This document shows positions 33,332-44,784 of a stretch of 64,000 bases of DNA, in pieces. Both the position numbers and the translations under genes were made by a program. This stretch comes from Corylus avellana. Its lineage: Eukaryota; Streptophyta; Magnoliopsida; Fagales; Betulaceae. The DNA is taken from the NCBI RefSeq assembly GCF_901000735.1, contig NC_081550.1, positions 12,775,383-12,839,382 on the forward strand, read 5' to 3'. The notes under the pieces were generated by a model, which saw nothing but the letters and a program-made list of their open reading frames with translations, searched no databases and was not told the origin of the DNA. Positions within the stretch are counted from its first letter, which is position 1. Each line of letters starts with the position of its first letter.

Positions 33332-36104
33332 TTAGATGGCTTGAACGTCAATTGAGGTCTCATCCTCATCTTCATCTACCGGCTCAGCTGCCGGTTCATC
33401 TTCGGCCATTGGCTCGACCTCATCTGCCTCTTCCTCTTCTTCTGGAGGTGCCCGGGGCATATGGGAACAGCTCTTGTTCCATTGGCAAATGCCAAATAAT
33501 GGAGTAGTCGTGACTGGCTCATCAGCTGCGGTGCCCTTAATGCCCTTCTTCTGCAGAATGTATGTGATCAAGTAGGGGAAAGGCAATCCCCATGAATGTC
33601 TGGGCTCGGCTCCCCCAATGTGTACTCCATTCCAAAATTTATGGATTTGGTTCCAAATGATGTTGGGAATGGAGTACCATGCATCCATGTGAAAGGCGTA
33701 GAGAGTTTGGAGGAATTGATCACACCTTTGAGTTTTGTGTCCCAAGGGGAAGGCATTTCGGTGCAAGATGGAATCCACAAACCACAACCTTCAAGGTAGC
33801 TTGGACCAGCTGCCGGCATTGTGGTGGGCATCCGCGTAGTGCCCTTGGCACATGTCTTCAATGATTTCTGCCACATAGTGTCGGGGCGGTTGCTCTGCAA
33901 GATTTGCAGTTTTTGGAGGATGCTCATCATTGCATTGCAAGGCGGTGGCTATGTCGACTCTCGTCACATAAACAATTTGTCCTCGTACTTTTGAGGAGAG
34001 AGCAGCCGAGTTGTCACAGTTATGGGAAAGCTTGGCGTAAAATTCAACGACTAGCTTCCGGTAGGCGGTAGAGGTGACCAGTTTAAAGAGCTTCTTGAGA
34101 CCCCTTCGCTTAAACTCGGCGACCGCCCATTGAGTCGCCTCATTGTTTTGAAAGTCTTCTCTGATGGCGAAGGTGGTTTCAAATAGAAGCTCCTGCTCCT
34201 CAAAAGTGGGTGGAGGAGAGATGGCTTGGGCCTCGGACTCCCGGGATGATGAAGCATGCGCTCTAGGCATTGTGAGCTTGACTGGGGACTTTTGTCGAAT
34301 AGGTGGTGTGCACTTTTGATGACCACAAAGACAACTCCGGCCAAGGATGCTCCAAACTCCTTGCAAACTGATAAGTGCTAAAATATTTATATTTTCAGCC
34401 CTTAACTTGCATGTTTTAATCCTTTGGTTTTGGTTAATTAGGACATTTTACTGCATTTTTGTATTTTCTTTGTTTTATAGGCTTTTGGAAGAAAAGAAAG
34501 CATTTTTGGAAAAATTCCAAGCTTAAAGGGGCAAATTGGGAAGACCTAGAGGATATGGTTAAGCTTAACCAATCATGGTTAAAGTTTAATCAAATAAAGG
34601 AAATGATTAATTCGGAATTTCTCAATTTGAAGTCAAATCGGATTGGATGCAAAATTGGATTCTGAATACGTCTCGGTATTTTGACCATAACTTTCATCTC
34701 AGATATCCGATTGAGGTGATTCAAGCGGAATTGGAAAGCTAACTCAAACTACTACAATTCATTGTGAAATAGTATTTTCCCAATTCGGAGCGCCGCAAGG
34801 CCAAAATCACGCCGCAAGATAGGACCGCAATTCTGGGCGAATCCTATTCCGATTTGGGCTTAGGTTTTCTTTATCCTAATTGGGCTTGGACTTAAATCTC
34901 CGAAATTCCTAGGATTACTAGGGCTTCTAGGGCTCTCCTAAGCCATATAAATAGACCTCTAAGCCTCACAATTGGAGGAGGCCGTTTTAAGCTGAATTAC
35001 GACGTATTGCCGTGGGGAAGCTTTTGCTTTGTTTTCCATTGTAAGTTTTATTCTTTCGATGATGACAATTCAATTGGTGATTATTTTTGTTATCATGAGA
35101 GGCTAAATCTTTCAACTAAGGTTGAAGATGAAGCTTCGTCATTGACAAACTCATGTATTCTCGTATTTTGTTTATACAATTTTGACTTCGAATAAGGATG
35201 TTGTAGATTTTCATTCAATTGCTTGATTTATATCTTTTAATTGAATGTGATGAACTATTATGTGTTGGAGTTGGATATTTGATGTGTTTCATCCTTCGGA
35301 TACATCAAATCATTCGATTGAAATCGGATATCCGTTGTGATTCGTTAACCAAACGGATACATAGGATGATTTAATTTCGAATCGGATATTTGTTGTGATT
35401 TGTAAAAATGGGTGGATTCATTGAATGATTTAAACTTGATATTTGTAAAACATCGAATATAGTTTTTCGATTGTAGGAACAAATACGAGAATATAGAGTT
35501 AAGATTTGGCGAAGTGAATTCTAAAACCTTAGTGTTCTTTACCATTTTATTTCATTATTTTCTTTAGTTTATGTTTTATTTTGCACGACAAAAATCACAA
35601 AATTCGAACTAGGTTAAAATAGAGTTGGTTTAAATAGAAATTGGTTTACACAACACAAATCCCTGTGGATCGACCTCGCACTTGCACACACGCTATATTG
35701 CACACGACTCGTGCACTTGCGAGTACAATTAAATTTGTACATCACAAACACACAAAAATCCCAACACAGAGGCAATGTGGGTGGATAAACACCCACAATT
35801 GCAAGAAAAATTGAAAAAAATTGGAGGGTTGATGAGTGTTCGGAGATATTGAGGGTTGGGGTGAGAATGGGATGTATGAAGTGGTTTTAGGTGAAAGATG
35901 ATGGTAAGGTGGCCGGAGAAGGGTATTATATGGTGGTGGTGTAGTGGATTTGGTGAAAATTAGGAGAAAGATGAGAGGAGGATGAGTGCCGAAGGTGGGG
36001 AGTTGGAGAGAATCTGTATGGCGTCGGGAGAGAAGATGTGGGCCATGGGGAAAGAAGTGACCCAAATATGTCGCAGGCCCTGCTGTCTGTGTGCGCTTGA
36101 TCAC
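33332..36104 (-). pseudogene. Element B third ORF ('putative plant transposon protein'), split by a solo LTR
   Basis: On the minus strand the N-terminal part (36104-35750) is Pro/His/Ser-rich. After the solo LTR (34369-35744) the frame resumes at about 34363 and includes PRAHASSSRESEAQ, ATQWAVAEFKRRGLKKLFKL (near 34145), LVVEFYAKLSHNCDN and YVTRVDIATALQ. After a frame change near 33795 it goes on with LWFVDSILHRN and LYAFHMDAWYSIPNIIW and an acidic C-terminus (PEEEEEADEVEPMAEDEP, 33440-33380). Element A has the homologous order at 56430-57150. Proteins of this family accompany Athila-like elements in the position of the env-like ORF, but their role is not known; no transmembrane segment is evident. 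The copy is broken by the LTR and at least one frameshift. Confidence 0.65.
34369..35744 (+). mobile_element. Solo LTR with target duplication CAAAC, inside element B
   Basis: 1376 bp, TGATAAGTGCTAAAATATTT to TTTGTACATCA, flanked by CAAAC (34364-34368 and 35745-35749). TATAAATA is at 34946-34953. The first 130 or so bases match the start of element B's LTR, whereas the end (CTCGCACTTGCACAC..., GACTCGTGCACTTGCGAGTA) matches the end of element C's LTR, so it is a mosaic. Intra-element recombination removed the rest. Confidence 0.92.
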
Positions 36105-36555
36105 ACTATTGGTGCGCTCGATCGCATTCGGCTAGAGATGTGCGTGTATGGGTCATGTGTGCTCGATTGCACTAATCGAATGTGTCGAGCCACCTTTCGG
36201 TTACTGCGCTCGATCGCATATCTATTGTGATCGATCGTAGTAACAAAATGTCAGAATTTTTTTTTAAAACAAAAGAAATTAAAGTAAAGGTCAATAAAAA
36301 TAAAACATAAAGGATAATTGAAATATATGTGAAGTAAAGAAAGTATGATGAAGAAAATAAGAGTGAAAATGTTACCGCCTTCAGTGGCTTCAGTACCACT
36401 GTTTTGAGTAGATGCGCTTGAGTTTCGTGCCTGCTCAAACGCGTCTACTTGTGATTGTAATGCTCCTAGTGTGAAGAGATGCACTTGAGCTCGGAATCTG
36501 GCTCAAGTGCTCTTGTAGGAGTAGGACCTCTCAGAACTGTGGCGGCCTTTTGCTG
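36105..36555 (-). other. Element B spacer between gag and third ORF, with quasi-palindrome cluster
   Basis: About 450 bp where pol would be expected. A cluster of TGCGCTCGATCGCAT-like words is at 36090-36245, the same place relative to the third ORF as 41836-42005 in element A. The rest is AT-rich. Short minus frames (36484-36251) hold no known motif. Confidence 0.6.
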
Positions 36556-37945
36556 CTAGTGATTTCCAGGGTTAGGTACTGTTTGAGCTGGAAATTCTCC
36601 CTGCTTCCTCTCACTCAGCTCCTTTGCCATCTGACCCATTTGCACTTCCAGTTTTTGTATGGCTTGCTTAATCTTTGTATTGACATGTTTTTGATCAGCC
36701 ATGAACTGCTGTTGTGAAGTCACCAGGTTATGTATCATATTTTCCAGTTGATTCATCTTTGGCTCTTGAGTTGGTTGGCTTGCTTGTTGGGGCCCTTTCT
36801 GCTGTCCTTGATTATTGCTCCAGGAGAAATTTGGATGGTTGCACCATACTGGATTGTAAGTATTGGAGTATGGGTTGTTCATGTGGGGATAATTGTTTTG
36901 TCCAACAAAATTCACCTCTTCTTGCTCTGCAAAATGAGATAAAGGACACTTCTTAGTGGTGTGATCTAGATGGGAACAAATAGCACATACCTGGATTGGT
37001 GTGTCCTGTTGCAGAGGTGAGATTTTCTGAACAGTCATGGCCTTGACAAGCATATCCAATTTCTTTTCTACCGCAGCCAACTGATTGGTTGATCCCCCAC
37101 TGAGGTTTACTTCATACATGCCCTTGCTCTTAATTCCTCTCCTTCCTCTTGAACAGAATTGCTGTGAATGCTCACTGAATGTCTCAAAAAGTTCAACAGC
37201 TTCCTCACTACTCTTCTCCATAAGTGTTCCTCCACAAGCTGAATCGACCATTCCTTTATTAGTATCATCTAATCCTTCATAGAAAATTTGTACCTGTTCA
37301 TCTTGAGGGATGTTATGATATGGACACTTTAAAAGTAAGGAATTGAAGTGGTCCCAGGCTCCAAAGAACAAATCTCCATGTCGTTATTAGAACATTTGAA
37401 GTTCCCTTTTAAGTTGCTTTGTCTTCTGGGCTAGGAAAAACCTCTTCAGAAACTTGGTGGTCAATTCTTCCCAAGTATGAATGGACTCTGCAGGCAAGGA
37501 ATTGTACCACAGTTTAGCATTATCTTTCAAGGAAAAAGCAAAGAGGACTAACCTGAGTCTCTTTGGAGTTAGGCCTTGAACATGCTGCAACTTGCATAAG
37601 TCAAAATCATTCCTTAAGATGCAAGTTGGGATCTTCAGTAGTTGTGCCTATGAAATGAGTCAATGCATTTAGGATTTGGGGAGAGATATAATAGCTGCCA
37701 TCCACCTCTGGTTGATATGCTATGCAAGAGGGTTGATGGAGGTTTGTTGGCACATATGCCTACTTCATTGGTCTCCTCACCTGTGGTGGATTTGCTTCAA
37801 AGGGTCTTGGCCCAATTGGATTTTCTTGCAAATCTTCCATTTCAACTTCTTCTTCTTCTTTTTCTTTAGGTCGTTGTCGAATTGTCCGCTCAATTTCAGG
37901 ATCGAGTGGAAGAACGGTTGAGGCTTGAGATCGACGACCTTGCAT
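36556..37945 (-). pseudogene. Element B gag
   Basis: A 271-codon open segment (37371-36556) follows an upstream segment (37590-37387) with the capsid signature FSLKDNAKLWYNSLP and WEELTTKFLKRFF. The zinc knuckle CAICSHLDHTTKKC lies near 36990-36945, then a Gln/Asn/Pro-rich stretch and a C-terminal coiled coil (KQAIQKLEVQMGQMAKEL near 36670-36610). The N-terminal part (37945-37760) is Glu-rich. Stops at 37388 and a frameshift near 37600 break it. Gag would assemble particles. The retained large open C-terminal half suggests later decay than in A. Confidence 0.75.
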
Positions 37946-38251
37946 GAACTGGATTACTTCTTCAGTTAGGCAGCTTCAGTATTGCCTGGTCCGAATGCTC
38001 CCTGGAACTGCGCTCGATTCCAGGTTGGTGCATTCGATCGCAGGTTGGTGCGTTCGATCGCAGTGCGCTCGATCGCACTTGGCTGACGATTGATCGCAAT
38101 CACAGAATGCCAATCCGCAACCTTAAACAAAAAACAGAAAAGTTAGGGAAAACAAGAAATTATTTTTGATTTTTGCTAACACTAAATTAAAAATTGAAAA
38201 TTAAAATAATAAAACTAAAGGAAAATAATTTTTAAACAAAATTCGCCGCAA
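37946..38251 (-). other. Element B leader with quasi-palindrome cluster
   Basis: Between primer site and gag. At 38008-38098 are four variants such as TGCGTTCGATCGCAG and AGTGCGCTCGATCGCAC. Otherwise AT-rich. Confidence 0.65.
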
Positions 38252-38269
38252 TCCCCGGCAACGGGGCCA
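38252..38269 (-). promoter_or_regulatory. Primer binding site, element B
   Basis: On the minus strand TGGCCCCGTTGCCGGGGA, one base different from the tRNA-Asp-type site of element A. Confidence 0.85.
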
Positions 38270-38275
38270 AAAACT

Positions 38276-39623
38276 TGTTATGCAAAAATCTACCTAAATG
38301 AATAGGTGAATAATTGTACATTTTACCTGCAAGTGCACAAGGTCAACATAGTAGTATTTGGTGCAAGTACAGGATCATTCCCATGAGGATTGCTGAATTT
38401 ATGTTTAAAAATAGATTCCTTAAGTAAAAACAAAACAAAGATTGATTGTTGAAGTGATGGTAATAAAGGGTAGGGCTTTGATATCCACCACTAATTATAT
38501 TTAGCTAATATAACAATATGCCAATGCTTTGATCAATTTATGCATATCTGATGTTTGTCAACCTTAGGGCATGGCGTATACTCCTAAGACTATAGATTTC
38601 CCTAAGCAACAAGTTAGGCATGGCGTTTACTCTAACTCTTTTCATTCCTAAGGGATTTAGCATGATTTATACTAAGTTGTTCCTTAGGAAAGCATATGTT
38701 CTATGGAAATCGACAAACACACGAGGCCTAGGGCATGGCATATACTCCCAGTTCCCCATGTTGATTAACTCAAGAACCTGTTGTGGATTTCTTTTGTTAC
38801 TTATGTTAAACCCAGGACTCGGCCATTCAAATTGATTTAACTAACTAGTCCATACCACATGCATATGTTTATCGGGCATACACATATGAGGAATTCATGC
38901 AAGCAGGTATTAATCAAGTTAAATAGCATAACAAGATCATCACAAAGGCGCCAATATTGAAATATTAACAAAACATAACTAGGGCTTCAATCAAGCCCTA
39001 CTAATTAAATTAGCTACACATAAAGTTGATGTTAAACATCTTCATAAAAGAAAAGAAAAGAATAAACCTGAGACTTGAACTTGAAGAGCTCCTATTCTTC
39101 TCCTTCCCACAGTCTCCCAATTTTAGAGGCTTAAGGGTCTATTTATAGGCTTTAGAAGTCCTAGACAAAGTAGTAAACCTAGGGATTTCGTAGGGTTTTG
39201 AGACCTATTACAAATTGGAATTGGAAAACCCTAATATGGAAATAATGTCAATCCAGCCGCCACTTGATAAGTCTTCTATGCACGGGTGCACTCGATTGCA
39301 GCCCGTGTGCGCTCGATCGCAGGTCTGCGATCGTTCCTTCTTTTGGCATGCGCTCGATTGCTCTTGGCCTATTTGATGCTCTGTCCTCTCGGGTATTGCG
39401 CTTGATCACAAATACCCTGCGATTGATCACAGTACTAGGGAGCTCCAATTGTCTTCATTTCCTCTTTTGAGCTCAAATCACCTAGTTTTACTTCCTTCTC
39501 TTCCAAAAGCCTCTAAAAGTATGAAAAACACAAAAAGGAATTAAAATGGCCTAATTAATTAAAACCAAAGGATTAAAACATGCAAGTTAAGGGCTGAAAA
39601 TATGAATATTTTAGCACTTATCA
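38276..39623 (-). repeat. Element B 5' LTR (right copy)
   Basis: About 1348 bp, close to the left copy but without the 115-bp tandem duplication and with a shorter (AAAAG)n run. TATAAATA (minus) is at 39140-39147 and the quasi-palindrome cluster at 39285-39432. Confidence 0.88.
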
Positions 39624-40315
39624 ATGACTTTTCTATTTTTGGATCTTCTTTTGATAAATGTCTCCATAATCTTTCACTTGTGCTTCAACGTTGCAAAGAA
39701 ACTAACTTGATTTTAATTTGGGAGAAGAGCCACTTTATGGAGCAGGAAGGTATAGTTTTGGGCCATATAGTGTCCAAAAGAGGTATTGAGGTGGACCAGG
39801 CCAAAGTTGAGCTAACTGAAAATTTACCGCTGCCCACTTCAGTGAAGTAGATTCGTTCTTTCCTAGGGCATGCCGGCTTCTATCGTTGTTTCATCAAGGA
39901 CTTCAGTAAAATTTCAAGGCCCTTGTGTAACTTGCTTGCTAAGGACGCCCCTTTTCACTTTGATGAAGCATGTCAAGAGGCATTCTAGAAGCTCCTGTCT
40001 CTATTATCTTCTACCCCCATCATGCAGCCTCCTGATTGGTCTTTGCCCTTTGAAATCATGTGTGACGCATCTGACTATGCTGTGGGTGCAGTATTGGGAC
40101 AGCGGGTAGGTAAGCTCTCTCATGTCATCTATTATGCTAGTAAGACTCTAATGGATGCACAAGTCAATTACACAACCACCGAGAAAGCATTGCTAGCTGT
40201 GGTCTTTGCCTTGGATAAATTTCGCTCATATCTTCTGGATCAAAGGTCATCATTTATTCTGATCATGCTGCTCTACGACATTTTCTGGCCAAGAAAGAAA
40301 CAAAGCCACGGTTGA
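39624..40315 (+). pseudogene. Element A reverse transcriptase end and RNase H
   Basis: Continues A's RT after element B: DFSIFGSSFDKCLHNL (39630), WEKSHFMEQEGIVLGH (39720), then after a stop at 39850 SFLGHAGFYR in the same frame. RNase H starts with a CDASDYAVGAVLGQ strand (40063) and includes YTTTEKALLAVVFAL (40168), holding Asp and Glu of the active site. Frame is lost near 40250. RNase H would remove the RNA strand during copying. Confidence 0.8.
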
Positions 40316-40320
40316 TCCGC

Positions 40321-41795
40321 TGGATACTACTTCTGTAAGAATTTGATATTGAGATTCGGGATAAGAAGGGCACTGAGAATGTTGTTGCCGACCATCTGTC
40401 ACGAATCTTGTTTGAGACACCCCAGCCGTTTCCTGTTCATGACTCTTTCCCAAATGAGAAACTATTTGCAATTACTCCAAGAAATCTGCCATGGTATGCT
40501 GATATTGTCAATTATCTAGCTACATGTCGGATTCCTTCTCATTGGTCTAAGCAAGATAAGGACCGCTTCTTCAAGCAAGTTCGATTCTACTTTTGGGAAG
40601 ATCCGGAGTTGTTCAAGTATTGTGTGGATCAGATCATCCAACGCTGTGTCCCTGAGATTGAATTTTCTAGCATTCTCACATTTTGTCATTCTCTAGCTTG
40701 TGGAGGACATTTCAGTGCCAAGAAGACAGCATCCAAGGTTCTACAATGCGGATTCACATAGCCCACCTTGTTCAAAGATGCCTATGAATTTTGCCGAGCT
40801 TGTGAGAGATGTCAATGCCTAGGAGCTATGTCTCGGAGGGACATGATGCCATTGAGCCCCATCCTCATTGTCGAAATTTTTGATGTCTGGGGTATCGACT
40901 TCATGGGACCCTTCCCACCGTCTTGTGGATATGAGTACATTTTGGTGGGAGTGGATTATGTCTCTAAGTGGGTAAAGCCATTGCCACCAAGACCAATGAT
41001 CACAAGGTCATGGTGAAGTTCCTCCAAGCCAACATTTTAAGCAGATTTGGCACTCCTCGGGCCATCATCAGTGTTGGAGGTAGACACTTTTGCAACCGGT
41101 TTTTCAAAACCTTGCTTCTCAAGTACTCCATCACACATAAGGTAGCCACTCCTTACCATCCTCAAACAAGTGGCCAAGTGGAAGTTTCTAAGTGGGAGAT
41201 TAAGCATATTCTGGAGAAGACGGTCAGGCCAGACCGTAAGGATTGGTCCTTGCGCCTCAATGATGCCTTATCGGCCTACCACACAGCTTACAAAACTCCC
41301 ATTTGAATGTCTCCCTAGAGACTGGTATACGGCAAGGCATGTCACCTCCCTGTGGAATTAGAACACAAGGCTTTGTGAGCAATTAAGCAATTCAATTTCG
41401 ACATGCAAGCAGCCGGCCCCCACCGGAAACTTCAGTTGACAGAGTTCGAGGAGCTACGACAAGATGCATATGATAGTGATCACCTTTATAAGGAGCAGAC
41501 TAAGGCTTTTCATGATAAACATATCCTGCCCAAGACATTTGTGCCGGACTAGAAAGTATGGCTCTTCAATTCCAAACTTCGGCTTTTCCCTGGGAAACTT
41601 CGCTCAAGATGGGATGGTCCTTTCATAGTCACATCGGTGTCTCCCTATGGCGCCATCGAATTGCGGGACCCAAAGGATGGCACTCTGTTCAAGGTCAACG
41701 GTCAAAGGTTGAAGCCCGGCAACCAGAACTTCGAGCCCAGTACAGACGTGGAATCAATCAATTTGACAAATCCCGTCTATCTTTTTTAATTAAGA
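40321..41795 (+). pseudogene. Element A integrase
   Basis: The region opens with an RNase H end (GTENVVADHLSRI, 40370). The zinc-binding HHCC pair follows (H near 40688 and 40709, C-x2-C in CRACERCQ near 40796). In the DDE core the first Asp lies in [10 protein letters not shown] (40891), the second is replaced by Val (ISVGG instead of ISDGG, 41073-41075), and the Glu lies in [11 protein letters not shown] (41180). The C-terminal part reads [17 protein letters not shown] (41575). Stops near 40760, 41306 and 41373 and frame changes near 41000 add to the loss. Integrase inserts the cDNA into the chromosome. Confidence 0.82.
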
Positions 41796-41835
41796 CACTG
41801 GCACCTTGGGCTCCAACGCACCCACTATGCACTTG

Positions 41836-42619
41836 ATCCCAGACATGGGCCTACGCTCAAGCCTACCCCGAGTGGGATCGAGCGTAGAAGCTCAACACTG
41901 ACTCACACACTTGCACTAATGCGCTCGAGCGTACCCCCGTCCATCTGTTCCCCCTCTGCGCAAGTGCGAGCGAGCGCACTCTGGTGCCCGCTCGAGCGCA
42001 CTCGTTCAGAGGTCTCACGTGACCTTTTTAGGCCATAGCCCACTTTCTTTCCCCCATTTCCTCCCGAACGCCACATACCCACCCCACACCACTGCACTCA
42101 CCCAACGCCAATCACCACCCCACACCACTGTCCACTACCACCAATCACCACCCCACACCACTGTCCACTACCACCAATCACCACCCCATCACCACCGCAC
42201 CCCCTACGACCACCGAACCACCAAACGCCGCCACCACATTCCCTCCCCAACCCTCTTTCTCCCTCCCCGTCCACTCTTCTCTCCTCCATTCCACCTTCCC
42301 CAAACCCCCCCCGTGCCCACTTTCCCCTCAATTTTTTCTTGTAAAATGCAGTCCGTGGGATCCTCTCCACACACGGACTACTTCTGTGTTGGATTTCTTT
42401 CTTTTTGCAGGGGGTTGGTCAGCCGTGTAGAGTGGTTCTCTACCACTTCCCTTTTGAGGTGCCCACTAGGTGTTCAACGAAATCCCTCAACTAAGCAGCA
42501 GCATGCTTCAGGTCCACGCCTCTACCTCCCGGTCTTCCTCTGCTCGGGATACCACCCCCAAAACCCCAGCCCAGCTTTCACCATGCCGTGGGAAGCAATG
42601 GAAGCTCATCTCGGAGATG
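41836..42619 (+). pseudogene. Element A third ORF, N-terminal part with low-complexity leader
   Basis: A quasi-palindrome cluster (41848-42005) is followed by His/Pro/Thr-rich text, partly from a tandem repeat (42100-42200), then a more ordinary segment up to the insertion of element D at 42625. It corresponds to 36104-35750 of element B. The frame that continues across D is the one reading ..SEMSFAIDTIF (TCCTT shared by both ends). No start codon can be fixed. Confidence 0.5.
42100..42200. repeat. CA-rich tandem repeat
   Basis: About two and a half copies of a 40-bp unit (CAATCACCACCCCACACCAC, TGTCCACTAC). Confidence 0.75.
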
Positions 42620-42624
42620 TCCTT

Positions 42625-44677
42625 TGTAACATCCCCAGCCCGTTAGGGTTAGGTTTGTTAATGATTTTCTTACTTGCAAAGATCCATAAGGTTTATCAAC
42701 TAAACAATACTAGTATAACAATGAATGCATGAAAGTCTAGAATATCATGTCTAAAAATAATAACTAAACTGAAATATTCTTGTTTAACAGAAATATGTCT
42801 CACAACGAGATAGATATCCTTATTAAAATAAATCTATCAATTTCTGAAAGAAAACTGTGCCAACGCACTTATTAACTTGACTAATATGAAATCATAAGAA
42901 ATCCTAAATACGCCCGCCCCCATTCCGGCCTCCTAGTGCAGCCTGGTCACCACCTGAAACAAGAAATAAAAACTGATGAGCCCAAAGGGGGCCCAGTAAG
43001 TGAAATCCACAACCATGAGCAGTTTTACTCCTTGTCCCGTTTTGAAAAATGGAACTCATAACTACATATGTTCCCAGTATATTTTTAAAGAAAACAGAAA
43101 GCAATTAAAATATATTTTCATCAATAAAATTTATGAGTTTTTATCTCATACTAGGGCCCATGTATACTGTTACCCCCATATACTAGGGTTGCGCGGTCCT
43201 TGCGACCTGGGATGAGATACTGTGGCCGCAGCCCCGTCCCCTGGCCAGCCGATTAACTCTGGGTGCACTCAGCATGGCAAAAAATAAAACTATGATGGAA
43301 CCACCTTCTGGCAGAGCCTCCTTCAGCGGTTGCGCCTCCATCCTTAGCATCGGTACCGAGCTTTTCTCTTGTTTCTCTTGGGCCAAAAATACACTCCTCC
43401 CTACATGTGCCCTCATTTTATAACATTCTTTTCTCATTGCTTGTACTTCTCTAGGGCAACATGTAGGAGGGTTTATGATCATTGTCTCAAAATTCTCTTT
43501 ATAAACATCACTATTTTCACAATATTTCTTTTTCTCAAACTTGTCATGCATGTAGCAAAATTCCATAATATAAACAAAATAATCATTTGCAATTGAAAAC
43601 AAAATTGCATAAATAGCATGACATGATAATTTTTATGGAAGGGATAATAAATTCACTTACCTCTTGACTGCAGTAAAATTTTCCTCTGACTGCTAACTAA
43701 TCTCCTGAAGGAAATACAGACACATTACTACCCTCATACGCGTCACAAAAAAACGTTCTACTACTATTATGAGTTGGCTTGCTAATCAATTGAGAATGAA
43801 CTTACTTAGGTATTTAGGTATATTTTCACATAAAATTTCCAGAATTTATTTTATTTAGTAGTACTCCTTTATATATATATACTTTAAGTTCTTCCATACT
43901 ATATATATATATATATATATATATATTTCATACATAACCATGGCTGTCAGTGAGAGTCTACGGCTAGAGTGGAAAAGAAGAAAAAATATTAATTGGAGAA
44001 CTTGTTAATACAACAATTAAGAGGGCTGGTTTTTAAAACTGTGAGTTTGGCATATTGTCATAACTTTGATTTCTCTAAGGACAAGTAGGTGTGAGATATG
44101 CAATGGAATCACGTATAGAGTAAAAATCAACCCCCCCTGCCCCACTACAAGTCAACACGGTAACCAAGGCTACAATGAACAATGACTTTCACTCCACTTG
44201 CTTTTGAATGAGTATATGTAATACTAAGAAGAAAAGTTGTGAGTCCAAGGTCATACCTGCAGAGCTGACACTCACGTTGAGGAGGAAATTGCACCTAGAC
44301 TTGGTGTGCGTGGATTACTGAGAGAGAGAGAGAGAGAGAGACGTAGTACTAGGGTATAAATAAGGTTGGCAAGGAGAAAAGATAGGCGGCGCTTAGACTT
44401 TAGGGTTTTCAAAATTTTTATTTTTTTATTTTATTTTTTTATTTTTTTATTTTTGTTGACGCCTAGGGCTCCACATATATATTATTACTATTATTTATAT
44501 TTTACTATTTTATTTTATTTACTTATTATTATTCTCATTATTATTATTATTATTATTATTTATTATATTTTTTTATTTGTCCATTCTCATTGTTAACCTA
44601 AGCCAACCCTTTTTTTTTTAAAAAAAAAAATCTACGAGTCAACTAAAAATACTCTAAAGGGACTTAGGATTGTCACA
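42625..44677 (-). repeat. Element D 3' LTR (left copy)
   Basis: 2053 bp, TGTAACATCC to GATTGTCACA on the plus strand. It contains TA and GA microsatellites (43868-43930, 44322-44340) and (ATT)n (44520-44560). It is nearly identical to 49456-50745 over the first 1.29 kb and to 55670-56423 over the last 0.76 kb. Confidence 0.92.
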
Positions 44678-44680
44678 ATC

Positions 44681-44690
44681 CTCCCCCCTT
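44681..44690 (-). promoter_or_regulatory. Polypurine tract, element D
   Basis: On the minus strand AAGGGGGGAG lies three bases upstream of the LTR start TGTGACAATCC. Confidence 0.85.
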
Positions 44691-44784
44691 ATAAAAATTC
44701 CGTCCTCGGAATTTGGTGAACAACTAACCCACTGACCATAGGAAGTACCTGATGTGCCAGAGTTGCTTTAAGGCCTGTCAGCTT

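Larger units (their letters stand above)
30051..39623 (-). mobile_element. Element B: reduced Athila-like element (gag and third ORF only), minus strand, inside A
   Basis: LTRs at 30051-31518 and 38276-39623 begin (minus strand) TGATAAGTGC and end near GCACA/GCATAACA. The primer site (38252-38269) and polypurine tract (31519-31532) fix the minus orientation. The target duplication is CTGAC on the left (30046-30050) and ATGAC on the right (39624-39628), one mismatch. Inside are gag (37945-36556) and a third ORF (36104-33332) directly after each other; protease, RT, RNase H and integrase are missing. A solo LTR (34369-35744) splits the third ORF. B could have moved only with enzymes supplied by an A-like element. 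Confidence 0.88.

Noticed and set aside
33332..36104. The third ORF as an envelope gene or an endogenous virus
   Set aside because: No signal peptide or transmembrane segments are evident, and the motifs match the plant transposon protein type. No pararetrovirus motifs were seen anywhere.
42019..42732. A 237-codon plus-strand ORF rich in Pro, His and Thr
   Set aside because: It is built from a CA-rich tandem repeat and then crosses into the LTR of element D, so it cannot be one gene. It overlaps the third ORF of element A in another frame.
43183..43602. Paired 139-codon minus-strand ORFs at 43183-43602 and 50014-50433
   Set aside because: They lie inside the two LTR copies of element D, and their similarity is only LTR identity. 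No domain is seen.
44366..44596. Membrane-protein-like ORFs (Phe/Ile/Tyr-rich) at 44366, 51449 and 56109
   Set aside because: They are translations of T-rich and (ATT)n low-complexity tracts in LTR ends.
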